Origin: Mycobacterium palustre
GTDB taxonomy: Bacteria > Actinomycetota > Actinomycetes > Mycobacteriales > Mycobacteriaceae
Length of the DNA stretch: 33,950 nucleotides
Direction: 5' to 3'
Assembly (NCBI RefSeq): GCF_002101785.1
Contig: NZ_LQPJ01000089.1
Coordinates: forward strand, 1-33,950
Shown here piece after piece: positions 18,388 through 25,663 of the stretch. Under the pieces are notes generated by a model. The model was not told the DNA's origin. It saw nothing but the letters and a program-made list of their open reading frames with translations, and ran no database searches. Position 1 is the first letter of the stretch. Every line of letters starts with the position of its first letter. The position numbers and the translations under genes are program-made.

Positions 18388-19554
18388 CTAGGTGGTGGCC
18401 GGCGCCAGGGGGTCGTTGCTGCGCACCCCCCGGTAGTAACCCCACCCCACGACGACCGGCAGCAGCACCCTGTGGAAGGCCCATGCGGGGAAGCGGAAGA
18501 CGGCGCCGTTCGGCGTGTAGACGTCGAGCCCGGTGGGCTCCACGCCCAGCACGGAACCCCATCGCCATTTGGGAGCGCGGTACTGACGCGGCGGTCGCCC
18601 GGCAAACACGGCGCGGACGTTGCGGGCGACCAGAGCGTCGGCCCTGTTTCGCGCCGAGCTGCGAAGCGGGTCGGTGGCCGCGACGTCGCCCAGTGCGAAA
18701 ACCTCCGGGCGTCCGGTGATTGACAGGCTCGGTGTCACGCGCACGAAGCCGTCCGCGTCGAGCACCTCGCGGGGCAACCAGCCGGTATTGGGCCGCACCC
18801 GTCCCACCGTCCACAGCACCGCGTCGGCCGGTGCGGCCGGTTGCCCGGTGCACCACTGCACTGGGCCGCTGGTGATCTCGTCGCAGAAAAAGCCGTCGGG
18901 TATCAGGGCGCGGTGGCCGGGGTGCAGTCCGACGCCCAGGTCGCGAAGCCGGTGCGCGACTCGCTCCCATGTTCGCGGGTGATGGTGAACGAGCGCCCTA
19001 TCCCCGGGGAAATACAAGTCGACGCGTTTGGCCGGCCAGCCGATGGCGAGTTGCGCCGCGCTGCTCACCGCCGCGGCGCCCCCGCCGACGACGATGATCG
19101 ACCCGGCGGCGGCCAGGCGGTCATGCATCGCGCGGAGTCCGGCGCCGATCTCCTCTTCGGACTGCAGGATTGGCTGTCGCCAGAACCCGTTCGTGACGCC
19201 GGTCGCGATCACCAACGCGTCGTATCGCTCGGTGACTTCCGAGCCGTCGGCGCGGCGCGCAAAGACCGTGCGTTCGGTCAAGTCCACGCCCGTGAGCGTG
19301 GCATGAACCGTGCGTACCGGGTCCAGACCCCGGAACCGGTCGAAGGGCATCCAATTGGTGCGGGCCCACTCATCGGGACGGCGGAGCCGCCAGCCCAACT
19401 CCTGGCCGCTGAGCAGCCCCGGTTTGGCCGAAATCCCGACGACGTCGGCGTGGCGGGCCAGTCGAATCGCCGCCAGGACGCCGGTGTCGCCGAGCCCGGC
19501 GACCACGACGCGCTTGCGGCGCGTGCCGCCGGCCGAACCGGGAAAGGCGCTCAT
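18388..19554 (-). CDS. FAD-dependent pyridine nucleotide-disulfide/NDH-2-like oxidoreductase
   Basis: The 388-aa flavoprotein has two Rossmann folds. The FAD site RVVVAGLGDTGVLAA is near 15-29, the NAD(P)H site IIVVGGGAAAVSSAAQLA lies mid-protein, and the second FAD motif VFALGDVAA is near 300. It resembles AIF/NDH-2-type single-component reductases that pass electrons from NAD(P)H to quinones or other acceptors. A hydrophobic C-terminal stretch (FHRVLLPVVVGWGYYRG) could touch the membrane. ATG 19554 overlaps the stop of the upstream SnoaL remnant as ATGA. Its first residues MSAFPGS belong by sequence to the SnoaL domain, so the gene seems to have captured its start from the broken neighbour. 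The frame remains open to 19596. Being last in the TetR operon, it is probably co-regulated with the DHDPR-like dehydrogenase. Confidence 0.8.
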   Translation of the reverse strand: MSAFPGSAGGTRRKRVVVAGLGDTGVLAAIRLARHADVVGISAKPGLLSGQELGWRLRRPDEWARTNWMPFDRFRGLDPVRTVHATLTGVDLTERTVFARRADGSEVTERYDALVIATGVTNGFWRQPILQSEEEIGAGLRAMHDRLAAAGSIIVVGGGAAAVSSAAQLAIGWPAKRVDLYFPGDRALVHHHPRTWERVAHRLRDLGVGLHPGHRALIPDGFFCDEITSGPVQWCTGQPAAPADAVLWTVGRVRPNTGWLPREVLDADGFVRVTPSLSITGRPEVFALGDVAATDPLRSSARNRADALVARNVRAVFAGRPPRQYRAPKWRWGSVLGVEPTGLDVYTPNGAVFRFPAWAFHRVLLPVVVGWGYYRGVRSNDPLAPATT

Positions 19555-19742
19555 CGTCGACGCGATCCAGCCGCGGATCTGTTCTCGGCCATGCATTTCG
19601 GCGACGCATGCTCGAGGTACACCGCGTCTTCGGTGAAGAGGTCGGCGTAGCGCGCCCAGTCGCCGCTGTCACCGATTTCGACGACGGCTTGGCTGTAGTC
19701 GCGGAACGCGGCCTCGATTTCCGCGCGCGACCACCGACCCAT
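19551..19742 (-). pseudogene. Truncated and frameshifted SnoaL/NTF2-like gene
   Basis: The frame starts MGRWSRAEIEAAFRDYSQ at ATG 19742 (GAGG five bases upstream) and continues GDWARYADLFTEDAVYLEHA, the typical first 45 residues of SnoaL-like proteins. It then loses homology (SPKCMAENRS...) and stops at 19551. In the next frame the expected continuation MHGREQIRGWIASTMSAFPG appears (19596 to about 19537). Adding one base near 19602-19606 would restore EHAFAEMHGREQ. The remaining domain (about 90 residues) is absent; the FAD oxidoreductase begins instead. So there is a 1-base deletion plus a deletion/fusion. It may still matter as a leader for translational coupling to the next gene. Confidence 0.7.
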
Positions 19743-19756
19743 CTGCCTCACTCCAA

Positions 19757-20431
19757 TCAACGGGGATCGCCTTTTGCCCGCCCGCGGCCGGGGCCCGGGC
19801 GCCAGGTGGGATTCGTCACGCCGCGCAGCGCTTCGGACACCAGCTCCTGAAGCGGCCGTCGATCGCTTGTGCAGGTGCGGACCCACTGCTGGAACCCGAA
19901 ATCGGCTGCCGCCAAGACCAAGTGGACGAGCAGCGCAGGTCGGCTGTCACGTTCGGGGTCGGTGCGCATGCGTGCGGCGGTGAGTTTGACCATCCGGCTC
20001 TTGTCCTCGGGGGCGATGAGGGTGAGCTTCTCCAGGAGCGTCGGGGCGGTGAGGATGGCGGCGCGCCACTGTTCGGAATCGCGCTCTTGGAAGGCGCCCG
20101 TGCGCGCTTCGATGGCCCGCGCGAGCGCGACGTCGGGCGGTTCGTCGCCGGGACGCTGCTCGAGCAGGGTCGCGATCGCTTCGCCGCCGCGCCGCACCTG
20201 CTCGAGCAGCAGATCTTCTTTGCTGGTGGTGTAGCGGAAGAACGTGCTCGGCGAAACCCCTGCGGCCGCGGCGATCTGCTCGGTGGTGACGTTGTCGAAG
20301 CCGCGATCGGCAAAAAGTCGGTACGCCGCCAACCGGATGTCCGCGTGGACCTGCGCGCGCTGCCGGTCACGCAGCGACAGCTGGCCGGTGGGCTTGTCGG
20401 GCAAGGGATTTGCGTGGATGTGGTCGGCCAA
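19757..20431 (-). CDS. TetR-family transcriptional regulator
   Basis: This 224-aa regulator has an N-terminal DNA-binding domain: RLAAYRLFADRGFDNVTTEQ, then IAAAAGVSPSTFFRYTTSKE, the classic TetR helix-turn-helix (about 32-75). A divergent ligand-binding C-terminal domain follows. The tail is Arg/Gly/Pro-rich. It starts six bases after the stop of the DHDPR-like gene, so it is in the same operon. A palindrome in the operon promoter (21590-21600) is the natural candidate for its autoregulatory operator. The ligand is unknown. Confidence 0.9.
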   Translation of the reverse strand: MADHIHANPLPDKPTGQLSLRDRQRAQVHADIRLAAYRLFADRGFDNVTTEQIAAAAGVSPSTFFRYTTSKEDLLLEQVRRGGEAIATLLEQRPGDEPPDVALARAIEARTGAFQERDSEQWRAAILTAPTLLEKLTLIAPEDKSRMVKLTAARMRTDPERDSRPALLVHLVLAAADFGFQQWVRTCTSDRRPLQELVSEALRGVTNPTWRPGPGRGRAKGDPR

Positions 20432-20437
20432 ATCGTC

Positions 20438-21526
20438 TTACCGCGCGCTCCGGCCGAGCCGGGGATCGGGCCGGCCGGCGATCATCGGCAGGTCGAGATA
20501 GGTCTTGATGCCGGGCTCGGCGGCGCACACGAACGGTATCGCGTGCACGCAGTGATTGGCGGTCGCGACCACACCGGGGTTTTTCTTCAGACCCTCGGCG
20601 ATGGAATCCGGTTGCAGCCCTTTGACAATCAGCTCGACGTCCGGGTCGCCGGTGACCTGGATTTCGAAGCGTTCGCCCCGCTCGCCAAAGCTCCAATCGG
20701 GTTCGAGGTTGTCCTCGCCCATCAGCCAGTTCACCGCCGCCGTGATGACCGGCTGCCCGTCGACAACCGCTTGCCACCGGAAGCGCCGCGCCGCAACCAT
20801 GCCGGGCTCTATCTTGAGGTAACCGGCGTCGATGGGGGCGGTCGCGACCGCGACCTCCTGTGTCGATGCGAACGTCGGATCCCGGAAGCCCAGATAGTCG
20901 GCCACCATCCATACGGAGGATTTGAAGCCTCCCTCCAGGAGGCTGGCCATCGGGCCCTGCGCGGCCTCTTGGGGTGTCTTCCCGAAGCCCATGATGTGGT
21001 GCACCACGTCGGGCGCGTTGTAGGTGCGGATGTCGGAGAATTCCTCGGCGCGCACATGGGTGATCGCGGTGGACAGCGCCGAGATCATCAGCGGGAACCG
21101 TTCGGTGATCCCCCCGGGATGGATGCCCGAGCCGTGCAACGTGACCCCGCCGTCCCGGCACGCCTGCTCGAGGGCCTTCACCCGCGGGTCGGTGCGGTCC
21201 GGATACACCCAACCGACCGGTGTGACGACGTTCTTGCCCGACCGCAAGATGGCTTTGACCTCGTCGTCGTTGGGAATCAGCGGCGAATACACCACGCAGT
21301 CGGCCTCGACCGCTAACACGTCGTCCATGTTGGAGCTCGCGGTGACTCCCAGCGCCTCGCGACCCAGGATCTCTCCCACGTCGCGGCCATTCTTTTCGGC
21401 GCTGTGCACCCAGCAGCCGGCGAGTTCCAGCTCGGGATGATTGAGCACAGCTTCCACGGCCGCCCGGCCGACGCCTCCGGTCGCCCACTGGATGACTTTG
21501 AACGGCTTGGTGTTTGGTGATCCCAT
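20438..21526 (-). CDS. NAD(P)-binding dehydrogenase, dihydrodipicolinate reductase-like
   Basis: The 362-aa protein begins MGSPNTKPFKVIQWATGGVG. The Rossmann motif TGGVGRAAVEAV is at about 16-27, and the body follows the mycobacterial family labelled dihydrodipicolinate reductase-like, whose members are too long and divergent to be the lysine-pathway DapB. CVVYSPLIPNDDEV, GKNVVTPVGWVYP and LHGSGIHPGG are recognisable family blocks. ATG 21526 has GGGAAGG about six bases upstream. It is the first gene of the operon with TetR, the SnoaL remnant and the FAD oxidoreductase. Co-occurrence with SnoaL-like and TetR genes suggests lipid or steroid-like catabolism, but the substrate is unknown. Confidence 0.85.
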   Translation of the reverse strand: MGSPNTKPFKVIQWATGGVGRAAVEAVLNHPELELAGCWVHSAEKNGRDVGEILGREALGVTASSNMDDVLAVEADCVVYSPLIPNDDEVKAILRSGKNVVTPVGWVYPDRTDPRVKALEQACRDGGVTLHGSGIHPGGITERFPLMISALSTAITHVRAEEFSDIRTYNAPDVVHHIMGFGKTPQEAAQGPMASLLEGGFKSSVWMVADYLGFRDPTFASTQEVAVATAPIDAGYLKIEPGMVAARRFRWQAVVDGQPVITAAVNWLMGEDNLEPDWSFGERGERFEIQVTGDPDVELIVKGLQPDSIAEGLKKNPGVVATANHCVHAIPFVCAAEPGIKTYLDLPMIAGRPDPRLGRSAR

Positions 21527-21589
21527 GTGCGCCTTCCCGTTTGCGCCGCGCCGCGCCTGCGCGCCGCGAAGGCGCGAATGCAGCCGCCG

Positions 21590-21639
21590 GTAGCGGCTAC
21601 ATTTTCAGGAGGCTATTGCTCCTTGGGAGTCACTGTCAA
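21590..21639 (-). promoter_or_regulatory. Promoter with overlapping palindromic operator for the DHDPR-TetR operon
   Basis: On the minus strand TTGACA (21639-21634) is followed after 18 bases by TAGCCT (21615-21610), a good mycobacterial -35/-10 pair. A palindrome GTAGC-C-GCTAC (21600-21590) begins nine bases after the -10, covering the expected start of transcription. This placement fits repression by the TetR protein of the same operon, leaving an untranslated leader of about 75 bases. Confidence 0.5.
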
Positions 21640-21759
21640 GGCCGGCTCGCGCCGCGCTTCGGCTTCGCCAGTCGAGGCCCGGCAAAAGCGAGCGGGACGG
21701 TATTGACCGCCATGCCCGGGCTCGCTTCGATGAAGGACTACGCGCTAGGGGAGGCCTGC

Positions 21760-22146
21760 ATGAAAGAGTTCATCCGCCACCTGACGATCGTCGTCATGCT
21801 CGCGTTCGGGTCAATGGCCGCGGTGACGGTCGTGACTCCCGCGGTCAGCCGGGCCTGCGCGGACGGCGAGTGGTGGGACGCCAAGGCCAATCTATGCCGG
21901 CCCGCCGGGGCACCGATACCGCTGGCGTGCGACCCCGGCCAGTGGTGGGACCCGACGGCCGACACCTGCCGGCCGCTCGGCGTCGGGCCCCAGCCCTTGG
22001 CGTGCGACGCCGGCCAGTGGTGGGACCCGACAGCAAACGTCTGCCGGCCGCTGGGCGTCGGACCGCAGCCGCTGGCATGTGACAACGGCTGGTGGTGGGA
22101 CCCGACCGCCAACGCATGCCGACCGCCGCTGATACCTGCTGGCTAG
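21760..22146 (+). CDS. Secreted small protein with four WWD/Cys repeats
   Basis: The 128-aa protein has a signal peptide (about residues 1-32, MKEFIRHLTIVVMLAFG then ...TPAVSRA) and a mature part made almost only of four repeats. Each repeat is CxxGxWWDxxAnxCRP, and the inner two are separated by the same GVGPQPLA linker; the inner repeat unit is 25 residues (75 bases). Each repeat has two cysteines, so four small disulfide loops presenting Trp pairs are likely. ATG 21760 has GGGGAGG six bases upstream; in-frame starts further upstream lack this. No known enzyme motif. Trp-rich exposed repeats suggest binding to carbohydrate or a wall component, which is inference. Confidence 0.75.
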   Translation: MKEFIRHLTIVVMLAFGSMAAVTVVTPAVSRACADGEWWDAKANLCRPAGAPIPLACDPGQWWDPTADTCRPLGVGPQPLACDAGQWWDPTANVCRPLGVGPQPLACDNGWWWDPTANACRPPLIPAG

Positions 22147-22169
22147 TAAGGGTTTGAGGCGCGCCGCCG

Positions 22170-22199
22170 TTGTGAAGCACGTCATACCTGCGCTAAATT
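22170..22199 (+). promoter_or_regulatory. Probable promoter of the 68-aa membrane protein
   Basis: TTGTGA (22170-22175) and TAAATT (22194-22199) are separated by 18 bases, and transcription would begin about 25 bases before the ATG at 22232. Confidence 0.4.
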
Positions 22200-22231
22200 G
22201 CGTCGTAGATCACAACGGGAGGTGTTCACCG

Positions 22232-22438
22232 ATGGGTGGTCCGACCAAGCCGATAATCGTGGCGCCGGCGTGGAACCGAGCGATCACCTCGAACCGCGTC
22301 GTCCTCGCCGCCCTCATGATCTCGATCTTTGTCGGCGCGATTGTGGGCATCGTCGTGACGCTGTCCATGGGGCAGACGACGGCCGCGCTCGTCATTGCGC
22401 TGGTCGCCGGCGGGTTTTTCTCGGCCGCCCTCTGCTGA
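22232..22438 (+). CDS. Small membrane protein with two helices (68 aa)
   Basis: After a short polar N-terminus (MGGPTKPIIVAPAWNRAITS) there are two hydrophobic helices, about 24-45 (VVLAALMISIFVGAIVGIVV) and 49-67, ending in Cys. A strong GGGAGGTG ribosome site precedes ATG 22232; the longer frame from 22154 is not needed. Function unknown. It sits between the WWD-repeat gene and a DUF167 gene on the same strand, but it has its own promoter-like sequence. Confidence 0.6.
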   Translation: MGGPTKPIIVAPAWNRAITSNRVVLAALMISIFVGAIVGIVVTLSMGQTTAALVIALVAGGFFSAALC

Positions 22439-22504
22439 CGCACCATACGTCCGGGCTCTGACGTCGCCGGCGCTGGGACAGTTCGGACCGGTAACCTGCG
22501 CGGC

Positions 22505-22735
22505 ATGAGCGACTCCGTCGTCGTCAGGGTCAAGCCAGGCAGCCGCAAAGGACCGCTGATCGAAGTCGGTCTGGACGGTGAGCTGACGGTCTACGTGCGC
22601 GAGCCGGCGGTTGACGGCAAGGCCAACGAGGCGGTCACCCGCCTACTCGCGAAGCACTTTCAATTACCAAAAAGTCGGGTCGAATTGGTGTCCGGAGTGA
22701 CCTCGCGGCGCAAGGTGTTCCGCTTAAGACCTTGA
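22505..22735 (+). CDS. DUF167/YggU family protein
   Basis: The 76-aa protein matches the small YggU/DUF167 family in size and motifs: VRVKPGSRKGP at the N-terminus, LTVYVREPAVDGKANEAV in the centre, and SRVELVSGVTSRRKVFRL at the end. The family fold is known but its biochemical role is not established. A stem-loop follows directly. Confidence 0.88.
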   Translation: MSDSVVVRVKPGSRKGPLIEVGLDGELTVYVREPAVDGKANEAVTRLLAKHFQLPKSRVELVSGVTSRRKVFRLRP

Positions 22736-22739
22736 GCAC

Positions 22740-22770
22740 GGGCCGCTCGTCGAAGCGTGGCCCTTAAAAG
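22740..22770 (+). terminator. Stem-loop terminator after the DUF167 gene
   Basis: GGGCC (22740-22744) pairs with GGCCC (22759-22763), with an inner GCT/AGC pairing, followed by TTAAAA. It lies five bases after the stop codon. Confidence 0.5.
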
Positions 22771-22773
22771 CGG

Positions 22774-22821
22774 TCTAGAAAACCCAATGGGCTGGCGCGA
22801 AGCGATCGCACCAGCCCATTG
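22774..22821 (-). terminator. Strong hairpin terminator of cspA
   Basis: CAATGGGCTGG (22785-22795) and CCAGCCCATTG (22811-22821) are perfect 11-bp arms, extended by GCG/CGC inside. On the minus strand the hairpin is followed by GGGTTTTCT, a short T-run. It begins 17 bases after the cspA stop. Confidence 0.7.
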
Positions 22822-22837
22822 TCACGTATGTGGGTTC

Positions 22838-23041
22838 TCAGACGGCCGTGACCCCCACTGCCTGGGGCCCTTTCGCTCCTTGCGCGACGTCGAACTGGAC
22901 GCGCTGGTTCTCCTCGAGCGAGCGGTAACCGCTGCCCTGGATCTCGGAGTAGTGGACGAAGAGGTCCTTCGCACCGTCGTCGGGGGTGATGAAGCCGAAG
23001 CCCTTCTCACCGTTGAACCATTTCACAGTTCCCTGTGCCAT
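22838..23041 (-). CDS. cspA: Cold-shock protein CspA family
   Basis: The 67-aa single cold-shock domain begins [18 protein letters not shown]. It has RNP1 (KGFGFI, about 13-18) and RNP2 (LFVHYS, about 27-32). It binds single-stranded RNA/DNA and acts as an RNA chaperone in the cytosol. GAGAGAAG precedes the ATG. It has its own extended -10-like promoter and a strong terminator. The RhlE-like RNA helicase lies just upstream on the same strand, a pairing that fits RNA remodelling at low temperature. Confidence 0.95.
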   Translation of the reverse strand: MAQGTVKWFNGEKGFGFITPDDGAKDLFVHYSEIQGSGYRSLEENQRVQFDVAQGAKGPQAVGVTAV

Positions 23042-23095
23042 TTACTTACTTCTCTCATTCAAATGCGGGATGTACCAATAAACATCCACACAGCT

Positions 23096-23101
23096 AAACT
23101 A
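23096..23101 (-). promoter_or_regulatory. Extended -10 box of the cspA promoter
   Basis: On the minus strand TGC-TAGTTT is an extended -10 whose start site would give a leader of about 47 bases. A GC palindrome CGCCCCGGGGGCG lies just upstream, next to the helicase stop, and may end that transcript. Confidence 0.35.
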
Positions 23102-23139
23102 GCACGCCCCCGGGGCGATTGCCGAAAACTTCTGTCGCG

Positions 23140-24426
23140 TCAAGACAATCGCTCCTGCGGGCGGGCCGAGCGGCGGCCCCGTCTGCGGTTGGCGGAGCCT
23201 GCCCGACGTGGAAGCGACGGGCGTAGCGGAACCGCCTTCTTCGGTGCGGGAGCCCGATACGGCGCGATGTCGCCGGCCACCGCGTGCACCGCGGCCGAAT
23301 CGACCGTGACTTCCTGCGGGGTGACGCGGATGCCTGCGCGGCGCATCAGCGCGTGTGTGTCCCTGCGCTGCTCGGGCAAGACTACGGTGACGACGTCGCC
23401 CGCATTTCCGGCCCGTGCCGTTCGTCCGGACCGGTGCAGATAGGCCTTGTGCTCAGCCGGCGGATCGATGTGCACCACCAATTCGATCCCGTCGACGTGC
23501 ACGCCGCGCGCGGCGATGTCGGTGGCCACCAAGACCCGGGCCTCGCCCGTGCTGAAGGCGGCGAGATTGCGGTCGCGTACCGGTTGAGAAAGGTTGCCGT
23601 GCAAGTCAACTGCGGGAATACCCGAGTCGGTGAGCTGCTTGGCGAGCTTGCGCGCCTGATGTTTGGTGCGCATGAACAGGATTCGGCGGCCGGTCCCGGA
23701 AGCGAGGCGGTGTACCAACTCCTTTTTGGCCAGCGCGCCGGACACGTGGAACACGTGATGCGTCATCTCCGGCACCGGGGAGTGGGAGCCGTCCACAGAG
23801 TGCAGCACCGCGTCGCGCAGGAACCGATTGACGAGCTTGTCGACGCCATGGTCGAGGGTCGCCGAAAACAGCAGCCGCTGGCCGCCGCTCGGTGTTGCCG
23901 CCAGGATGCGGGTGACGACGGGAAGGAAGCCGAGGTCGGCCATGTGATCGGCCTCGTCGATCACCGTGATGTCGATCGAGTCCAGGCTGATGACGCGTTG
24001 GTTCATCAAGTCTTCGAGCCGCCCGGGGCAGGCGACGACGATGTCGACGCCGGACTTCAGGGCGGCCACCTGCCTGCCCTGTGGCACGCCGCCGAAAATC
24101 GTGGTCACGCGCAGATTGCCGGCGGCGGCCAACGGTTCCAGCGTGGCGGTGATCTGACTGGCCAGCTCCCGGGTGGGCGCCAGGACCAGCCCCGACGGCC
24201 GGCCCGGGCGACGTGGTCGTCCGGCCAGCCTGCTGACCATGGGGATCGAGAACGCGAGCGTTTTGCCGCTGCCTGTCTTGCCGCGGCCGAGGACGTCCCG
24301 GCCGGCGAGCGTGTCGGGCAGGGTTTCGATTTGGATGGGGAACGGATGGGTGATCCCGCTCGTGGCCAGCACGTCGATGAGCGATTCGCGCACGCCGAGA
24401 TCGGCAAATGTCTTGCCAGTAGTCAA
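23140..24426 (-). CDS. DEAD-box RNA helicase, RhlE-like
   Basis: This is a 428-aa ATP-dependent RNA helicase. It shows the Q-motif (TFADLGV ... HPFPIQ), Walker A GKTGSGKT (Lys replaces the usual Ala of AxTGSGKT), PTRELA, DEAD in VIDEADHM, SAT, and motif VI HRSGRTARAG. The C-terminal 50 residues are basic (RRGRRSARPQ), typical for RNA tethering. I chose the TTG at 24426 (MTTGKTFADLGV) because GAAAG lies about seven bases upstream and the N-terminus then matches the family; GTG 24471 in the same frame would add 15 residues of doubtful origin. It is followed by cspA about 100 bases on. Confidence 0.88.
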   Translation of the reverse strand: MTTGKTFADLGVRESLIDVLATSGITHPFPIQIETLPDTLAGRDVLGRGKTGSGKTLAFSIPMVSRLAGRPRRPGRPSGLVLAPTRELASQITATLEPLAAAGNLRVTTIFGGVPQGRQVAALKSGVDIVVACPGRLEDLMNQRVISLDSIDITVIDEADHMADLGFLPVVTRILAATPSGGQRLLFSATLDHGVDKLVNRFLRDAVLHSVDGSHSPVPEMTHHVFHVSGALAKKELVHRLASGTGRRILFMRTKHQARKLAKQLTDSGIPAVDLHGNLSQPVRDRNLAAFSTGEARVLVATDIAARGVHVDGIELVVHIDPPAEHKAYLHRSGRTARAGNAGDVVTVVLPEQRRDTHALMRRAGIRVTPQEVTVDSAAVHAVAGDIAPYRAPAPKKAVPLRPSLPRRAGSANRRRGRRSARPQERLS

Positions 24427-24842
24427 TTGATGTCTTTCAGCATCGAGTTGTGCCTGATCGGGGCGAAACACGTACGGTCGATCAGCACAAGGTGGCGAGA
24501 TTGCCGGTGGGCAAAATCGATCGCCGCGATACGAACTGCGCCGGGTTCAGTACGTCAACCACAGGTCGGGGCGGACGCCGGAAGGATGAAGAAGCGTTTC
24601 ACGACGTGCTGGCCATCGAAGCGACAGCCAACGTTACAGCCAGCATAGCAGCCCGACGAGCCGGCACGTTGCTCGGCCTCCGACGGGGCGCCCGCGGCGC
24701 GCCATGTACAGTCGAGGGTGCACCGCGTTCTAGCGGTCAACATCAATCGTCAACGCATTGCGAAAGAGATCCGTGCGCGATTTCGATCGTCGTCCGCCCG
24801 TCGTCAATGCGTGTCGGCGAACTCTTCCGTCGTAAGGACAGT
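24427..24842. other. Divergent intergenic region without a gene
   Basis: These 416 bases separate the RhlE-like helicase (-) and the 47-aa gene (+). A TATGCT -10-like hexamer lies on the minus strand near 24650, which would give the helicase mRNA a leader of over 200 bases, as seen for some cold-induced RNAs. No convincing coding sequence or RNA fold was seen. Confidence 0.4.
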
Positions 24843-24986
24843 ATGGACAACTCGAATCTCTTCTCCCACCCCGAAATACCGGAACACGTTGCCTCGGAAG
24901 AGGTTTCGCAGAAGCCGGTCGAATACCCGAAGTTCTCGGACCGGCCCGATGGCGGCGCGGCCGCCGCGGCGAAGCGGCAGCCGTAA
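24843..24986 (+). CDS. Small acidic-to-neutral hydrophilic protein (47 aa)
   Basis: The peptide begins MDNSNLFSHPEIPEHVASEE and ends AAAAAKRQP. AAGGACA stands five to six bases before the ATG, a good ribosome site. No membrane helix or cysteine; probably disordered. The stop lies four bases from the convergent FKBP gene end. The well-formed N-terminus and ribosome site support it as real, but no function can be proposed. Confidence 0.5.
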   Translation: MDNSNLFSHPEIPEHVASEEVSQKPVEYPKFSDRPDGGAAAAAKRQP

Positions 24987-24990
24987 CGGC

Positions 24991-25545
24991 TCAGCCGGCG
25001 CTCAGGATTTTGATCGCGAAGACGAGCGTGTCGCCCGGGCGGATGCCAGCGCTGGGCTGACCGTCGGGGTAGCCGTCGGCGGACGTCATCGCCACGGCGA
25101 CCGTGGAGCCCACGTTTTGGCCGGCGATGGCCTTCTGGAAGCCCGGCACGACCCCGCCAAGCGGGAAGTCGACGGGGGCGCCGCGTTGGTAGCTACTGTC
25201 GAACCCCGACCCGTCGCGCCCGTTGACGCCCATGTAGCAGACGGATACCCGCGCCGTTCCCGGGACCACCGGGCCGTTTCCGGAGCGCAGCGTGTGCACC
25301 TGGGTCTGAGCCACGCTGAACGGCGCCACCACGTTCACGCCCGGAGCCGTCGTGTCCGTCGGCCCCGTCACGGCGACGCTGCCGGTGGTGCCGGCCAGCG
25401 ACCAGTCAGGCGCCCCGCCGGTCGGTGGTGGTGCGCTCGGGCAGGAGCCGGCCGCGGTTGCGTCGCCCGATGCGGCGAGCGTCAGGACGGTTGCCGCGAT
25501 GGTCGCCGCGAGCGCGACGGGGGAGTACAGCCAGGAAGATTTCAC
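24991..25545 (-). CDS. Secreted FKBP-type peptidyl-prolyl cis-trans isomerase
   Basis: This enzyme catalyses rotation about peptidyl-prolyl bonds, probably assisting folding outside the membrane. The N-terminus MKSSWLYSPVALAATIAATV is a signal peptide, and the Cys after ATAAGS (AGSCP) is close to a lipobox, so it may be a lipoprotein. The FKBP domain covers the C-terminal half: VSVCYMGVNGRDGSGFDSSY, then VDFPLGGVVPGFQKAI, and the end DTLVFAIKIL. The exact start is unsure: GTG 25545 or 25554 give a good signal peptide, but neither has a clear ribosome site, and the frame is open to 25641. Confidence 0.8.
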   Translation of the reverse strand: MKSSWLYSPVALAATIAATVLTLAASGDATAAGSCPSAPPPTGGAPDWSLAGTTGSVAVTGPTDTTAPGVNVVAPFSVAQTQVHTLRSGNGPVVPGTARVSVCYMGVNGRDGSGFDSSYQRGAPVDFPLGGVVPGFQKAIAGQNVGSTVAVAMTSADGYPDGQPSAGIRPGDTLVFAIKILSAG

Positions 25546-25663
25546 GGCCGTCACGCTACAGCCAGCGGTCCGGAACGGTCCCGGTAGCCCGCCCTGAGTC
25601 GGCGCAGGCAATGCCATATTGTGGCAGAAACGTTGGGGCACAAGCGATCAGCGCAATCGTGCG

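Noticed and set aside
19922..21316. A 464-aa plus-strand frame
   Set aside because: Antisense to the TetR and DHDPR-like genes, which have clear family motifs and ribosome sites.
23284..24648. A 454-aa plus-strand frame
   Set aside because: Antisense to the DEAD-box helicase and without domain motifs.
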